From NCBI RefSeq assembly GCF_049116555.1, contig NZ_JAGDYT010000008.1, forward strand, positions 124,001 to 188,000: a stretch of 64,000 nucleotides of DNA. Direction: 5' to 3'. How positions within the stretch are numbered: position 1 is the first letter of the stretch; each line of letters starts with the position of its first letter. The position numbers and the translations under genes were made by a program. This DNA is from Maricaulis maris_C (GTDB taxonomy: Bacteria; Pseudomonadota; Alphaproteobacteria; Caulobacterales; Maricaulaceae). The notes under the pieces are model-generated. The model saw only the letters and a list, made by a program, of their open reading frames with translations. It was not told the DNA's origin and did no database searches. Shown piece by piece: positions 25,500 through 34,322 of this stretch.

Positions 25500-27824
25500 A
25501 TGACATTGCGTATTTCCGTGCTGGCCCTGTCGGCCGCGCTCGCCGCTTGCCAGCCAGGCGGTGAACCGGCGGACACGTCTGGCGGTTCGACAACCCAGGC
25601 AAGCGTCACGGCAGAGACTACGTCGCCCCGGGTCCGCGAATTGGTGGCGCAGATGACGCTGGCCGAGAAGCTCGGCCAGTTGCACCAGGCCGCGGGCGGG
25701 CGCTCGCGCAATCTCAATTCACGGCTCACGCCGGACGAGCTGGACCGGGTCCGACGGGGCGAAATCGGGTCCTATCTTCACGTTGCCGGTGCGGCGCCCC
25801 TGGGCGAGCTGCAGCAAGTGGCGGTCGAGGAAAGCCGCCTCGGCATTCCGCTCCTTTTTGCCATGGATGTGGTGCATGGCTACCGGACCATTTTTCCTGT
25901 TCCGATTGCCATGGCCAGTACCTGGGACCCGGAGGATCTCGAGCGGGCCAGTCGGATCGCGGCCGAGGAGGCCAGCGCCGCAGGTCTCCACTGGACGTTT
26001 GCGCCAATGATCGACATCGCCCGTGACCCTCGCTGGGGCAGGATTGTCGAAGGCGCGGGCAGTGATCCCTATCTGGGCGCCCGGATCGCGGTCGCCCAGA
26101 TCGAAGGCTTCCAGTCCGACAATCTGGCTGCCGGTGACACGCTGATGGCAACGGCGAAGCATTTTGGTGCCTATGGCGCGCCGATCGGCGGCCGCGACTA
26201 TGGCACCGCCGACATTTCCGAGCGCAGCCTGCACGAGATATATCTGCCACCATTCCATGCCGCCAGTGAGGCGGGTTCGGCGTCGATGATGACGGCGTTC
26301 AACGATATCGCCGGTGTGCCCAGCACATCGAATGAGCATTTGATCGACGGGGTCCTGCGCGGCGAATGGGGCTTTGACGGCCTCATCGTGAGTGACTGGA
26401 ATGCGATCGCTGAGCTCATCAATCACGGGGTCGCAGACACCCGCACCCATGCGGGCGAACTCGCCCTGCGGGCCGGGGTCGACATGGACATGACCAGCAA
26501 TGTGTTCGCCCAGGACCTCGCCGCCGCGATCGAGGCTGATCCCGGCCTGATGGCGGATCTCGATCGGGCGGTCATGCACGTCCTCACGGCCAAGGAGCGA
26601 CTGGGACTGTTCGACGATCCCATGGCCTATCACGATCCTGAGCGGGAAGCGGCGGCCATGCTGACCGATGCGGCCCGTGCCGAGGCGCGGCGCATCGCGG
26701 CGCGCAGTGTGGTGCTTCTTGAAAACCGGGGGTCTGCCTTGCCACTCGGCCCGGATGCGGGGCGCATTGCGGTGATCGGCGCGCTGGCCGAGGACGCATC
26801 CACGCAATTGGGGTCGTGGCGCGCGCGAGGGACGCCGGAGACGGTGACCGGCCTGTTGCAGGGCTTGCGTCTCGGTGCCCCGGCGGGTGTGGAAATCACC
26901 TATGAGGCCGGCGCCTCTCCCACCAGCGATGACCTGTCGGGTATCGCGGCGGCCATCGCTGCGGCGGAAGCGGCCGATCAGGTCATCCTGATTGTCGGCG
27001 AGGATTACGACCTGTCCGGTGAGGCACGATCGCGATCCAGCCTCTACATGCCTGACAGCCAGAGGGCTTTGGCGCGCGCTGTCCTTGATACCGGGCGTCC
27101 GGTCACGGTTGTGCTGGTGAGTGGCCGTCCGCTCGCCATCCCGGATATCGCCGAACGAGCGGATGCCGTTCTCGCCAGCTGGATGCTGGGCGTGGAAGCG
27201 GGACCGGCGCTTGCGGACGTGATTTTCGGCCGTGTCTCACCAGCGGGTCGCTTGCCGGTCTCCTTCCCGCGTACGACAGGACAGGCGCCATTCACCTATT
27301 CGGAAAACCCGGGCGGGCGGCCCGCGGACCCCGATCTGTCGCGCGACAGCAATCGGTTTCACGACCTGCCGATCACGCCGCTCTACGCCTTCGGGCACGG
27401 GTTGAGCTATGCGGAGTTCGAGTATGGAGATATCCGTCTCGACGCAGACGTGGTCGCGCCGGGTGACACCATCCGGCTCACCATTCCGGTCACCAATACG
27501 GGGGACCGGGCGGCAGACGAGGTGGTCCAGCTCTATATGCGCGATCCGCTTGCTTCGGTTGCGCGGCCGCGTCTGGAATTGCGCGGTTTTGCCCGTGTCG
27601 CGCTGGGCGCAGGCGAAACCCGTTCGGTTAGTTTCATCCTGGACCCGGCCCAATTCGCCGTGTTTCAGGCGCCGGGCGACTGGCGGATAGAAGCCGGTGC
27701 TGTCGAACTCCATGTTGGCGCGTCATCGTCTGATCTGCGCCAGAGCGTCACGGTGACAGTGAGTGAAACCGGGCAGTCGCAGCGCCCTGCTGCTTCGATT
27801 GCAACCCGAATTGAGGTGGAATGA
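25500..27824 (+). CDS. Glycoside hydrolase family 3 beta-glucosidase (BglX type), lipoprotein
   Basis: A 774-residue periplasmic beta-glucosidase with lipobox LAAC (Cys17). The barrel domain has RDPRWGRIVEGAGSDPYLGA, Lys220-His221 and nucleophile Asp299 (LIVSDWNAI). The sandwich domain and C-terminal fibronectin III-like domain (about 660-750) follow, as in Escherichia coli BglX. It is the first gene of an overlapping operon with a lactonase, GntP permease, GPH symporter and LacI regulator. It would release glucose outside the cytoplasm, which fits a periplasmic oxidation route for the sugar. Confidence 0.88.
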   Translation: MTLRISVLALSAALAACQPGGEPADTSGGSTTQASVTAETTSPRVRELVAQMTLAEKLGQLHQAAGGRSRNLNSRLTPDELDRVRRGEIGSYLHVAGAAPLGELQQVAVEESRLGIPLLFAMDVVHGYRTIFPVPIAMASTWDPEDLERASRIAAEEASAAGLHWTFAPMIDIARDPRWGRIVEGAGSDPYLGARIAVAQIEGFQSDNLAAGDTLMATAKHFGAYGAPIGGRDYGTADISERSLHEIYLPPFHAASEAGSASMMTAFNDIAGVPSTSNEHLIDGVLRGEWGFDGLIVSDWNAIAELINHGVADTRTHAGELALRAGVDMDMTSNVFAQDLAAAIEADPGLMADLDRAVMHVLTAKERLGLFDDPMAYHDPEREAAAMLTDAARAEARRIAARSVVLLENRGSALPLGPDAGRIAVIGALAEDASTQLGSWRARGTPETVTGLLQGLRLGAPAGVEITYEAGASPTSDDLSGIAAAIAAAEAADQVILIVGEDYDLSGEARSRSSLYMPDSQRALARAVLDTGRPVTVVLVSGRPLAIPDIAERADAVLASWMLGVEAGPALADVIFGRVSPAGRLPVSFPRTTGQAPFTYSENPGGRPADPDLSRDSNRFHDLPITPLYAFGHGLSYAEFEYGDIRLDADVVAPGDTIRLTIPVTNTGDRAADEVVQLYMRDPLASVARPRLELRGFARVALGAGETRSVSFILDPAQFAVFQAPGDWRIEAGAVELHVGASSSDLRQSVTVTVSETGQSQRPAASIATRIEVE

Positions 27825-28846
27825 TGAAAACCCGTCGCTTCCTTCTGGCCAGCGGTGGCGCCAGCCTGTTCATGGCCGGGTGTCAACGCTCGGCTTCCGA
27901 AACCGCATCCGAATCCGTGGTGCAGATCGAGCGCCTGCATCCGCGTCTGGACCGATTGATCATGCCGGGCAGTGATGCCCAGGTTCTGGGGACAGGTTAT
28001 CAATGGGCCGAGGGTCCGGCCTGGGACCGGCAGCGCGGCTGCCTCTATTTCACCGACGTACCGGCCAACCGGGCTTATCGGTGGCGACCAGGCGAGGCTG
28101 TCGAGGTCTGGCTTGACCCGTCGGGCATCCCCGCATCCGAGGCCGCCGGTTTTCGCGAGCCCGGGGCGAACGGATTGTGGATGCGGGCGGATGGAAGCTT
28201 GCTCGCTTGTGTTCACGGAAGCCGGTCCGTCGAAGTGCTTGACCCGGACACCATGTCGCGAACGCCGCTGGTCAGTGAGTTCGAGGGGCAGCGTTTCAAT
28301 TCGCCCAATGATCTGGTCGAGGCCTCGGATGGCAGCATCTATTTCACCGATCCACCTTATGGCCTCGAGGGATTGGACGCGTCACCGCTGAAGGAAATGT
28401 CGGTCAATGGCGTCTATCGCCGTCGGCCCGATGGACAGGTCGAGCGGCTGGTGTCCGATATGACCTTCCCGAACGGCATCGCGCTTTCACCGGATGAGCG
28501 CCGGCTTTACGTGGCGCAGTCGGATCCCGGCGCACCGGTCATCCGACGCCTTGACCTTGATGCGGACGGCGCAGTCGTCGGCGATCAACACCTCTTTGAT
28601 GCGATCGGTCTGGACGGGCCGGGCCTGCCTGACGGTATGGCGATCGATGATCAGGGCCATATCTTTGCGACGGGCCCGGGCGGAGTGCTGATCCTCGCTC
28701 CGGACGGCACATTGCTGGGCCGGATACTGACCGGACGCGGTACGGCCAATTGTGCCTTCGGTGAAGACGGTCAAACGCTCTTCATGACGGCTCAGGATCG
28801 GCTTCTGCGCCTCGAGACCCAGAGCCGGGGTGTGCAATGGATGTAG
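27821..28846 (+). CDS. SMP-30/gluconolactonase-family lactonase, lipoprotein
   Basis: A 341-residue propeller lactonase. The N-terminus MMKTRRFLLASGGASLFMAGC has a lipobox (Cys21) and a Tat-like basic start, so unlike xylC it is exported. Likely metal ligands are Glu63 (AEGPAWD), Asn162 (SPNDL), Asn217 (FPNGIA) and Asp270 (LPDGMA). It should hydrolyse an aldonolactone such as gluconolactone in the periplasm. It overlaps the upstream GH3 gene (ATGATGA) and the downstream permease gene by 10 bases, so the three are translationally coupled. A periplasmic sugar oxidase or dehydrogenase supplying lactone is implied but is not in the window. Confidence 0.85.
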   Translation: MMKTRRFLLASGGASLFMAGCQRSASETASESVVQIERLHPRLDRLIMPGSDAQVLGTGYQWAEGPAWDRQRGCLYFTDVPANRAYRWRPGEAVEVWLDPSGIPASEAAGFREPGANGLWMRADGSLLACVHGSRSVEVLDPDTMSRTPLVSEFEGQRFNSPNDLVEASDGSIYFTDPPYGLEGLDASPLKEMSVNGVYRRRPDGQVERLVSDMTFPNGIALSPDERRLYVAQSDPGAPVIRRLDLDADGAVVGDQHLFDAIGLDGPGLPDGMAIDDQGHIFATGPGGVLILAPDGTLLGRILTGRGTANCAFGEDGQTLFMTAQDRLLRLETQSRGVQWM

Positions 28847-30189
28847 GGGGCTGGTTGGCCGAGTACCGGCCGTTATTGGCCACCCTGGTCGCGATAGCGG
28901 CCTTGCTGGCGCTGATCCTTCGGGCGCGCATGCCGGCCTTTGCCGCCCTGATCCTGGTCAGTGCGCTGGCTGCGCTCGCAGCCGGGATGGCGCCGGCTGA
29001 CGCATTCGACACCTTGATCCGGGGCATGGGCGGGACGTTGGGCTTCGTTGCGGTCGTCATTGGTCTCGGGGCATTGTTCGGCGTCATTCTCGAACGCTCA
29101 GGCGGGCTGGAAAGCCTGGCTCAACGCCTGCTCGCCGGGCGGCAGGCGGGCAGTGGGCGATGGCTTATGGGTGGGTTGGGCCTGCTCGCATCCATCCCGG
29201 TCTTCTTTGACGTCGCCCTGATCATTCTCGCCCCTCTGGTCTTTGCCTTTGCCCGCCAGACCGGGCGACCGGCACTTGCCTTTGGTCTGCCCCTGCTCTG
29301 TGGGTTGGCGGTGGCGCACAGCTTCATCCCACCGACGCCGGGCCCGATCGCGGTGGCCGAGATATTGGGTGCGGATCTGGGCCTTGTGATCCTGTTCGGC
29401 CTTCTGGCCGGATTGCCGGCCCTGGCATTGGCCGGCCCGCTATTCGCCGGCTGGCTGGACCGCGCCGGCTATCTCCCAGTCGGTGCAGTTTCCGGAGAGA
29501 CGGCCAGCCAGATCAAGCGGCCGGCCAAGGCGGGGCTGACCGCTGCATTGATCAGCCTGCCCCTGCTTCTCATCCTGGCCGGAACCCTGGCGGCGCGTTT
29601 CGATCTGCCCCCGGCGCTCGGCTATTCATTGGCGGTGATCGGGCATCCCTTCATGGCGCTCCTGCTGGCCTGCGGATTGACCTGGCTGGCCTTTCGTCCG
29701 ACCAGCGATGAACAACGCCGGCATTTCTCCGACGGGATCGCGCGCGCCCTTGAGCCGACCGGTGCGGTGATCCTGGTGACCGGGGCTGGAGGGGCGTTCA
29801 AGCAAGTGCTCGTCGATACCGGCGCCGGAGCGCAGCTGGCAGAGGGCACAATGGCCTTGGGGCTGGTCCCGCTGGTGGCCGGTTTTGTTCTGGCGCTTCT
29901 GGTTCGTGTTGCACAGGGCAGCGCAACGGTTGCGATGATCACGGCTGCCGGTCTGACTGCTCCGCTTGCGGACGCTGCGGGTCTCGGGCCGGCTCATCTG
30001 GCGCTGTGCGTGATTGCCATCGCGGCCGGCGCGACGGCGCTCTCACACGTGAATGACAGTGGTTTCTGGCTGGTCAGTCGCATTTTCGGGCTTGATGTGC
30101 GGCAAACGCTCGCCAGCTGGACCATCGCCACGCTGATCATCGGACTTGCCGGATTTGCCGGCGCGCTCATCCTGTCGATGCTGGTCTGA
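28837..30189 (+). CDS. GntP-family gluconate/aldonate permease
   Basis: A 450-residue membrane protein with about 12-14 helices. GntP-family features are visible: FDTLIRGMGGTLGFVAVVIGLGALFG, GLLASIPVFFDVALIILAPL, SFIPPTPGPIAVAEILGADLG and ATALSHVNDSGFWLVSR. The family imports gluconate or related hydroxy acids with protons. It directly follows a periplasmic lactonase gene and overlaps it, so import of the aldonate produced there is the obvious role. Cellobionate or another aldonic acid is possible instead of gluconate. Confidence 0.88.
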   Translation: MDVGGWLAEYRPLLATLVAIAALLALILRARMPAFAALILVSALAALAAGMAPADAFDTLIRGMGGTLGFVAVVIGLGALFGVILERSGGLESLAQRLLAGRQAGSGRWLMGGLGLLASIPVFFDVALIILAPLVFAFARQTGRPALAFGLPLLCGLAVAHSFIPPTPGPIAVAEILGADLGLVILFGLLAGLPALALAGPLFAGWLDRAGYLPVGAVSGETASQIKRPAKAGLTAALISLPLLLILAGTLAARFDLPPALGYSLAVIGHPFMALLLACGLTWLAFRPTSDEQRRHFSDGIARALEPTGAVILVTGAGGAFKQVLVDTGAGAQLAEGTMALGLVPLVAGFVLALLVRVAQGSATVAMITAAGLTAPLADAAGLGPAHLALCVIAIAAGATALSHVNDSGFWLVSRIFGLDVRQTLASWTIATLIIGLAGFAGALILSMLV

Positions 30190-30212
30190 CAGTGACCGGC
30201 AGGGGAGGGATT

Positions 30213-31565
30213 GTGGCGACCGCGACAGGTTTCGGCCGCTACGCCGGATATGGCGTCGGTGATTTCGGGCTGAACATCTACTGGAACGCGCTCTCGCTCG
30301 TCCTGATGTTCTGGTATGCCGAAGTCGTCGGGCTGAGCCCGGCGGTGGCCGGCGGGATTTATTTCGTCGGCATGGCCTGGGACGCGGTGACCGACGCCGT
30401 CGTGGCGAGTCTGTCGGCGCGGACCCGGTCGCGCTTCGGGACCTACCGCCCCCATATCCTCTTCGGTGGTGTGGCGCTGGGGGCGAGCTTCTGTGCGCTT
30501 TTCTGGATCCCGCCGCTGGAGGGCCTGGCCCTGATCGGGGCGCTGACCCTGGCCCATATTCTGTTCCGGACGGCCTATACCATCGTCGCCGTGCCCTATT
30601 CCGCACTCGCCTCGCGGCTGAGTTATGACAGCGTGGAGCGGACCACGTTTTCCGGCGTCCGGATGTTTTTCGCCTTTGCCGGTCTGCTGACGGTTTCCGG
30701 CCTCTGGTTTCCGCTTGTGCGGACTTTCGGTGGCGGCGATGACACCGATGCGCTCGGCTTTCAGCTGGCGGCGCTGATTGGAGCCGTCATCGCGACGGTC
30801 GCCTTGACCCTGTGCTTCGCCGGGACACGGGAAAGGCCACCTCCCGGGCAGGGCAATGATTATCCGCCGCCCAGCCTCTGGCGTTTCATCCCCGCCATCC
30901 GGCACAATCATGCGTTGGCGATCCTGCTGGGCATGATCTTTCTGCAATCCGGCGCGGTCGCCAGTCTGCTCATACCTCTCAGCTTCTTCATCGAGGTCAA
31001 CGCCCCGGTTTTCGCCCGCAAGGAAGTCGTCATGACGGCCTATGCCAGCGCGACCCTGGCCTCGATCCCGGCCTGGACGCTCTTCATCCGCCGCTTCGGC
31101 AAAAAGGCTGGCTGGGCCCTCGCTTGCGGCCTGGCAATCCTTTGCGGACTGGACCTGGCGATAAGCGGCGCTCGGGTCATCTCGGGGGTGCCGCTCCAGA
31201 TCATCGGCTATGGCGCGGCCTTCGGCGCCTTCGGCGTTCTGGTCTGGTCCTTTGTTCCCGATACCGTCGAATACGGACAATGGAAGACTGGAGAGCGTAA
31301 TGAGGGGGCAGTGTTCGGCTCCGTCTTGCTGGTGCAGAAGCTCGCGGGCGGGCTGATGGGCCTGTTCGTCGGTTTCATGCTGTCCGAGGTCGGCTATGAC
31401 ATTGAGGCGGCGACCCAGAGTGAGGCCACCGCCGAGGGTATTCGTTTTCACATCTTCCTGGTGCCGTCCCTGTTGCTGGCCCTCTCGACGCTGCTCATTT
31501 TAAGATTACCGCTGAATCGGCGCCTCCATGCCCGCATTGTCGGACAGATCGGCGGGCAGGAATGA
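30213..31565 (+). CDS. GPH-family (glycoside-pentoside-hexuronide) cation symporter
   Basis: About 450 residues and 12 membrane helices, MFS_2/GPH type. Typical signatures are YGVGDFGLNIYWN near the start, AWDAVTDAVVASLSARTRSRFGTYRPHIL (loop 2-3) and WSFVPDTVEYGQWKTGERNEG in the second half. GTG 30213 is preferred because AGGGGAGGGA lies immediately upstream; an in-frame GTG at 30192 would add seven residues but has no such site. It sits between the GntP and LacI genes of the beta-glucoside operon and likely imports a disaccharide or monosaccharide released by the GH3/GH9 enzymes. The exact sugar is unknown. Confidence 0.85.
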   Translation: MATATGFGRYAGYGVGDFGLNIYWNALSLVLMFWYAEVVGLSPAVAGGIYFVGMAWDAVTDAVVASLSARTRSRFGTYRPHILFGGVALGASFCALFWIPPLEGLALIGALTLAHILFRTAYTIVAVPYSALASRLSYDSVERTTFSGVRMFFAFAGLLTVSGLWFPLVRTFGGGDDTDALGFQLAALIGAVIATVALTLCFAGTRERPPPGQGNDYPPPSLWRFIPAIRHNHALAILLGMIFLQSGAVASLLIPLSFFIEVNAPVFARKEVVMTAYASATLASIPAWTLFIRRFGKKAGWALACGLAILCGLDLAISGARVISGVPLQIIGYGAAFGAFGVLVWSFVPDTVEYGQWKTGERNEGAVFGSVLLVQKLAGGLMGLFVGFMLSEVGYDIEAATQSEATAEGIRFHIFLVPSLLLALSTLLILRLPLNRRLHARIVGQIGGQE

Positions 31566-31614
31566 CACGGCAATGGTTGGCGCGACCGCTACGCGCATCC
31601 GGGGAGGCGCTGCC

Positions 31615-32649
31615 ATGGCGCGAATGATCGACGTCGCCGAGAAGGCCGGCGTTTCCATCAAGACAGTGTCACGGGTTCTCAACAACGAGCCGCACGTGAA
31701 GGATGACTTGCGCGCGCGTGTTCGTGCGGCTGCCGAGGATGTCGGCTATGTCCCTTCCAGCCCAGCCCGGGCCCTGCGCTCGCGGCGCTCCTACGCGATC
31801 CACATGGTTAGCCATTCACACCGTTCGGCCTATGTGAATGCCATCCAGTTCGGGGCTGTCCAGACCTGCCAGGAGCGCGGCTACCAGCTCATGGTCTCCT
31901 TGATGGAAGACCTGCGGGATATGCCGGAGGTCGATCTGGTCAAGCGTTTCGAGCGCCTCGTCGAGGCGTCCAAACCGGATGGCCTCATCCTTGTCCCGCC
32001 CTTGTCCAATGACGAGCGCCTGTATCATGTGCTCGAACGCTTTGATGTTCCGGTAGCGCGGGTCGGACCCAATAACCTGCCCGATGCCCGCATCATCGTG
32101 AAGATCAATGAACGCGCGGCCGCGCATGAATTGACGGCGCATCTGATTGCGCTGGGCCACAGCCGGATAGCCTTCGTGCGCGGCAAGGAGGATCAGAATG
32201 CCACGCATGAGCGATTTGCCGGGTACAAGGATGCGCTCGATCAGTCTGGCCTTGTCCTCGATGAGGCTTTGGTGCGCCCCGGGGATTTCGGCTTCTCTAC
32301 CGGATTGAAGGCGGGCGACGCCTTGTTCGCCCTGACTGATCGACCGACGGCCGTCTTCGCCGCCAATGATGATATGGCTGCAGGTGTGCTTATGGCGGCG
32401 CACCGAATGCGTCTCGATGTCCCCGGCGATGTGTCGGTTGTCGGCTTCGACGATTCAGAGATCGCCGAGAAAATGTGGCCGGCCCTGACGACGGTGCGTC
32501 AACCGCTTCTGGCGATGGGGAATGAGGCGACCCGGCAATTGATCGACGCGGCGACCCAGTCCGACCCGGCTCTGTCGGGCCCGCCGAATGAGTATCTCGA
32601 CTATGAGATCATCCATCGGGACTCGACGGGTCCGGTCCGCCGATCCTGA
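31615..32649 (+). CDS. LacI/GalR-family transcriptional regulator
   Basis: A 344-residue regulator. The helix-turn-helix is at the extreme N-terminus (MIDVAEKAGVSIKTVSRVLNN), then the hinge with SSPARALRSRRS, and an effector domain with HLIALGHSRIAFVRG, FAANDDMAAGVLMAA and VVGFDDSEIAEKMWPALTTVRQP. ATG 31615 has GGGGAGG seven bases upstream and starts at the usual place; upstream in-frame codons lack this. It is the last gene of the GH3-lactonase-GntP-GPH operon and probably regulates it, perhaps through the palindromes at 25293-25318. Confidence 0.88.
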   Translation: MARMIDVAEKAGVSIKTVSRVLNNEPHVKDDLRARVRAAAEDVGYVPSSPARALRSRRSYAIHMVSHSHRSAYVNAIQFGAVQTCQERGYQLMVSLMEDLRDMPEVDLVKRFERLVEASKPDGLILVPPLSNDERLYHVLERFDVPVARVGPNNLPDARIIVKINERAAAHELTAHLIALGHSRIAFVRGKEDQNATHERFAGYKDALDQSGLVLDEALVRPGDFGFSTGLKAGDALFALTDRPTAVFAANDDMAAGVLMAAHRMRLDVPGDVSVVGFDDSEIAEKMWPALTTVRQPLLAMGNEATRQLIDAATQSDPALSGPPNEYLDYEIIHRDSTGPVRRS

Positions 32650-32650
32650 T

Positions 32651-32675
32651 GTCAGCCTCGCTCCCGTGTGCTGAC
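32651..32675. repeat. Short inverted repeat downstream of LacI gene
   Basis: GTCAGC (32651-32656) and GCTGAC (32670-32675) form a 6-base dyad with a 13-base spacer. TTGACA (32687-32692) follows, though no convincing -10 was found at normal spacing. It may be an operator before the second GPH symporter gene or a weak hairpin ending the previous operon. Confidence 0.25.
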
Positions 32676-32776
32676 GTCTGTTTAATTTGACATGGGCCTC
32701 CCGGCATACTCAAACTTGGAAAATCGCCGGACCTTCCAATAAAACAAACGAGGTCGGCTGTACTGGGAGGTAAATT

Positions 32777-34300
32777 ATGGGTGCAGAGGTGACGGCCGAT
32801 CCGGCCGCAGGGCCAGATATGGCGTCAGAAACGGGCGGAGAGCCGCCGGTCACGCGCTCAACAATTTTTCTCCACGGCTCCCTGGCCCTGCCCCTGGCTG
32901 TCTATGGGTATCCGCTGGCGATCTGGTTGCCGGCGCATTACGCCGGGCAGCTCGGTCTATCCCTGTCGGTGATTGGTCTGATCATCATGGTCGCCCGTTT
33001 CACCGATGTGTTTACCGACCCCTTGATGGGCGAGATATCGGATCGCGGGCGGACCCGGTTCGGACGCCGCAAGCCCTATATCGCCTTGGGTGCGCCCGCC
33101 CTGATGGTCTCGACCTGGTTCCTTTTCGTGCCCCATGAGGGCGCGGGCATCTTCTATTTTCTTGTCTGGCTCACCCTTTTCTTTGCCAGCGCCACCATGA
33201 TCCAGATCCCCTTCCGGGCCTGGGGTGCCGAATTGTCCGGGAATTACCATGTCCGCAGCCAGGTCACGGCCGCGCGGGAATTCTATTACCTGACGGGCCT
33301 TCTGATGGCTGCTGCGGTGCCAATGGTGATTGAAATTTTCGCTGATGGCGGCGCTGTCACCGAGATTTTTGTCGCGATCTGGCGGGATATCACCGGTGCC
33401 TTTACCGGCGAGTTGATGACCCGGACGCCAACCAGTCGGGCTGCCCTGACCGGGCCGGTCCTGATGGGTCTCGCCATCGCCATCATCATTGCGGTGCCAC
33501 TGCTCTCCACCTTGATCCTCACGACGGTGAAGGAGCCGCCGCCTGCGCCGCGGGAGCGCGTCCCCATGATCGAGGGCTTCCGTCATCTCTGGCGCAACGG
33601 GCCGATGCGGCGCGTGCTGATCATCGCTTTTCTCGTCATTGCCGGTGAGAGCCTGCGCAATGCAGTGTCGCTCTTTTTCATCCGCGACATCATCGGCATT
33701 CCGACGATCGGGGCGGCCTATTTCCTCTACTTTATCTCGGGCATCGCCGCGATTCCGTTCTGGCTCTGGCTGGGCCGGACCATAGGCAAGCACCGGGCAT
33801 TCATGGTCACGCTCGGTTTTGTCAGCGTCGTGAGTGCGTGCAACCTCCTGCTGGGGCAGGGGGACTATTTCGCCTTCTTCTGCCTTTTCCTGCTCAAGGG
33901 GTTTGCCTTTGGCGGCCTGCAATTCCTGCCCTTGGCGATGTTGGCTGATGTGGTGGATATCGACAGCGCGCGCACAGGCGGTCGGCGGGCCGGGACCTAT
34001 TTTGCGGTGCTCGGACTGTCCGAGAAGCTCGCAGCGGCGATCTTTACCGGTCTGGCTTTGAACATTGTCGGCCTGCTCGGCTATCACGCATCGGGCGGGG
34101 TCGAGGCGTCGACGGAGATTGGCGTGCTATCGCTGCGGCTGGTTTATTGTCTGGGGCCGATCGCGCTTTACGCGCTCTCCGTCCCGCTAATCTGGGGTTA
34201 CCCGCTCACCTCGAGCCGTCATGCGCGGCTGCATGCCGGACTCGCCAGGCGTGTGCAGAGAAAGGCGCGTGCTGCGGCAGCGGAGCAAGCGACAAATTGA
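32777..34300 (+). CDS. GPH/MFS_2-family sugar:cation symporter
   Basis: A 507-residue carrier with about 12 membrane helices. GPH signatures include RFTDVFTDPLMGEISDRGRTRFGRRKPYI in the first loop and LADVVDIDSARTGGRRAGTYFA in the second half. The ATG follows GGGAGG. Its longer N-terminus and the segment around 180-220 (DGGAVTEIFVAIWRDITGAFTG) differ from the neighbouring symporter, so the two are not a recent duplication. It is 127 bases after the LacI gene and may have its own promoter. The substrate is probably an oligosaccharide from the beta-glucan enzymes, by context only. Confidence 0.82.
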   Translation: MGAEVTADPAAGPDMASETGGEPPVTRSTIFLHGSLALPLAVYGYPLAIWLPAHYAGQLGLSLSVIGLIIMVARFTDVFTDPLMGEISDRGRTRFGRRKPYIALGAPALMVSTWFLFVPHEGAGIFYFLVWLTLFFASATMIQIPFRAWGAELSGNYHVRSQVTAAREFYYLTGLLMAAAVPMVIEIFADGGAVTEIFVAIWRDITGAFTGELMTRTPTSRAALTGPVLMGLAIAIIIAVPLLSTLILTTVKEPPPAPRERVPMIEGFRHLWRNGPMRRVLIIAFLVIAGESLRNAVSLFFIRDIIGIPTIGAAYFLYFISGIAAIPFWLWLGRTIGKHRAFMVTLGFVSVVSACNLLLGQGDYFAFFCLFLLKGFAFGGLQFLPLAMLADVVDIDSARTGGRRAGTYFAVLGLSEKLAAAIFTGLALNIVGLLGYHASGGVEASTEIGVLSLRLVYCLGPIALYALSVPLIWGYPLTSSRHARLHAGLARRVQRKARAAAAEQATN

Positions 34301-34322
34301 GTGCGAGGGTGACCAGGCGGCG

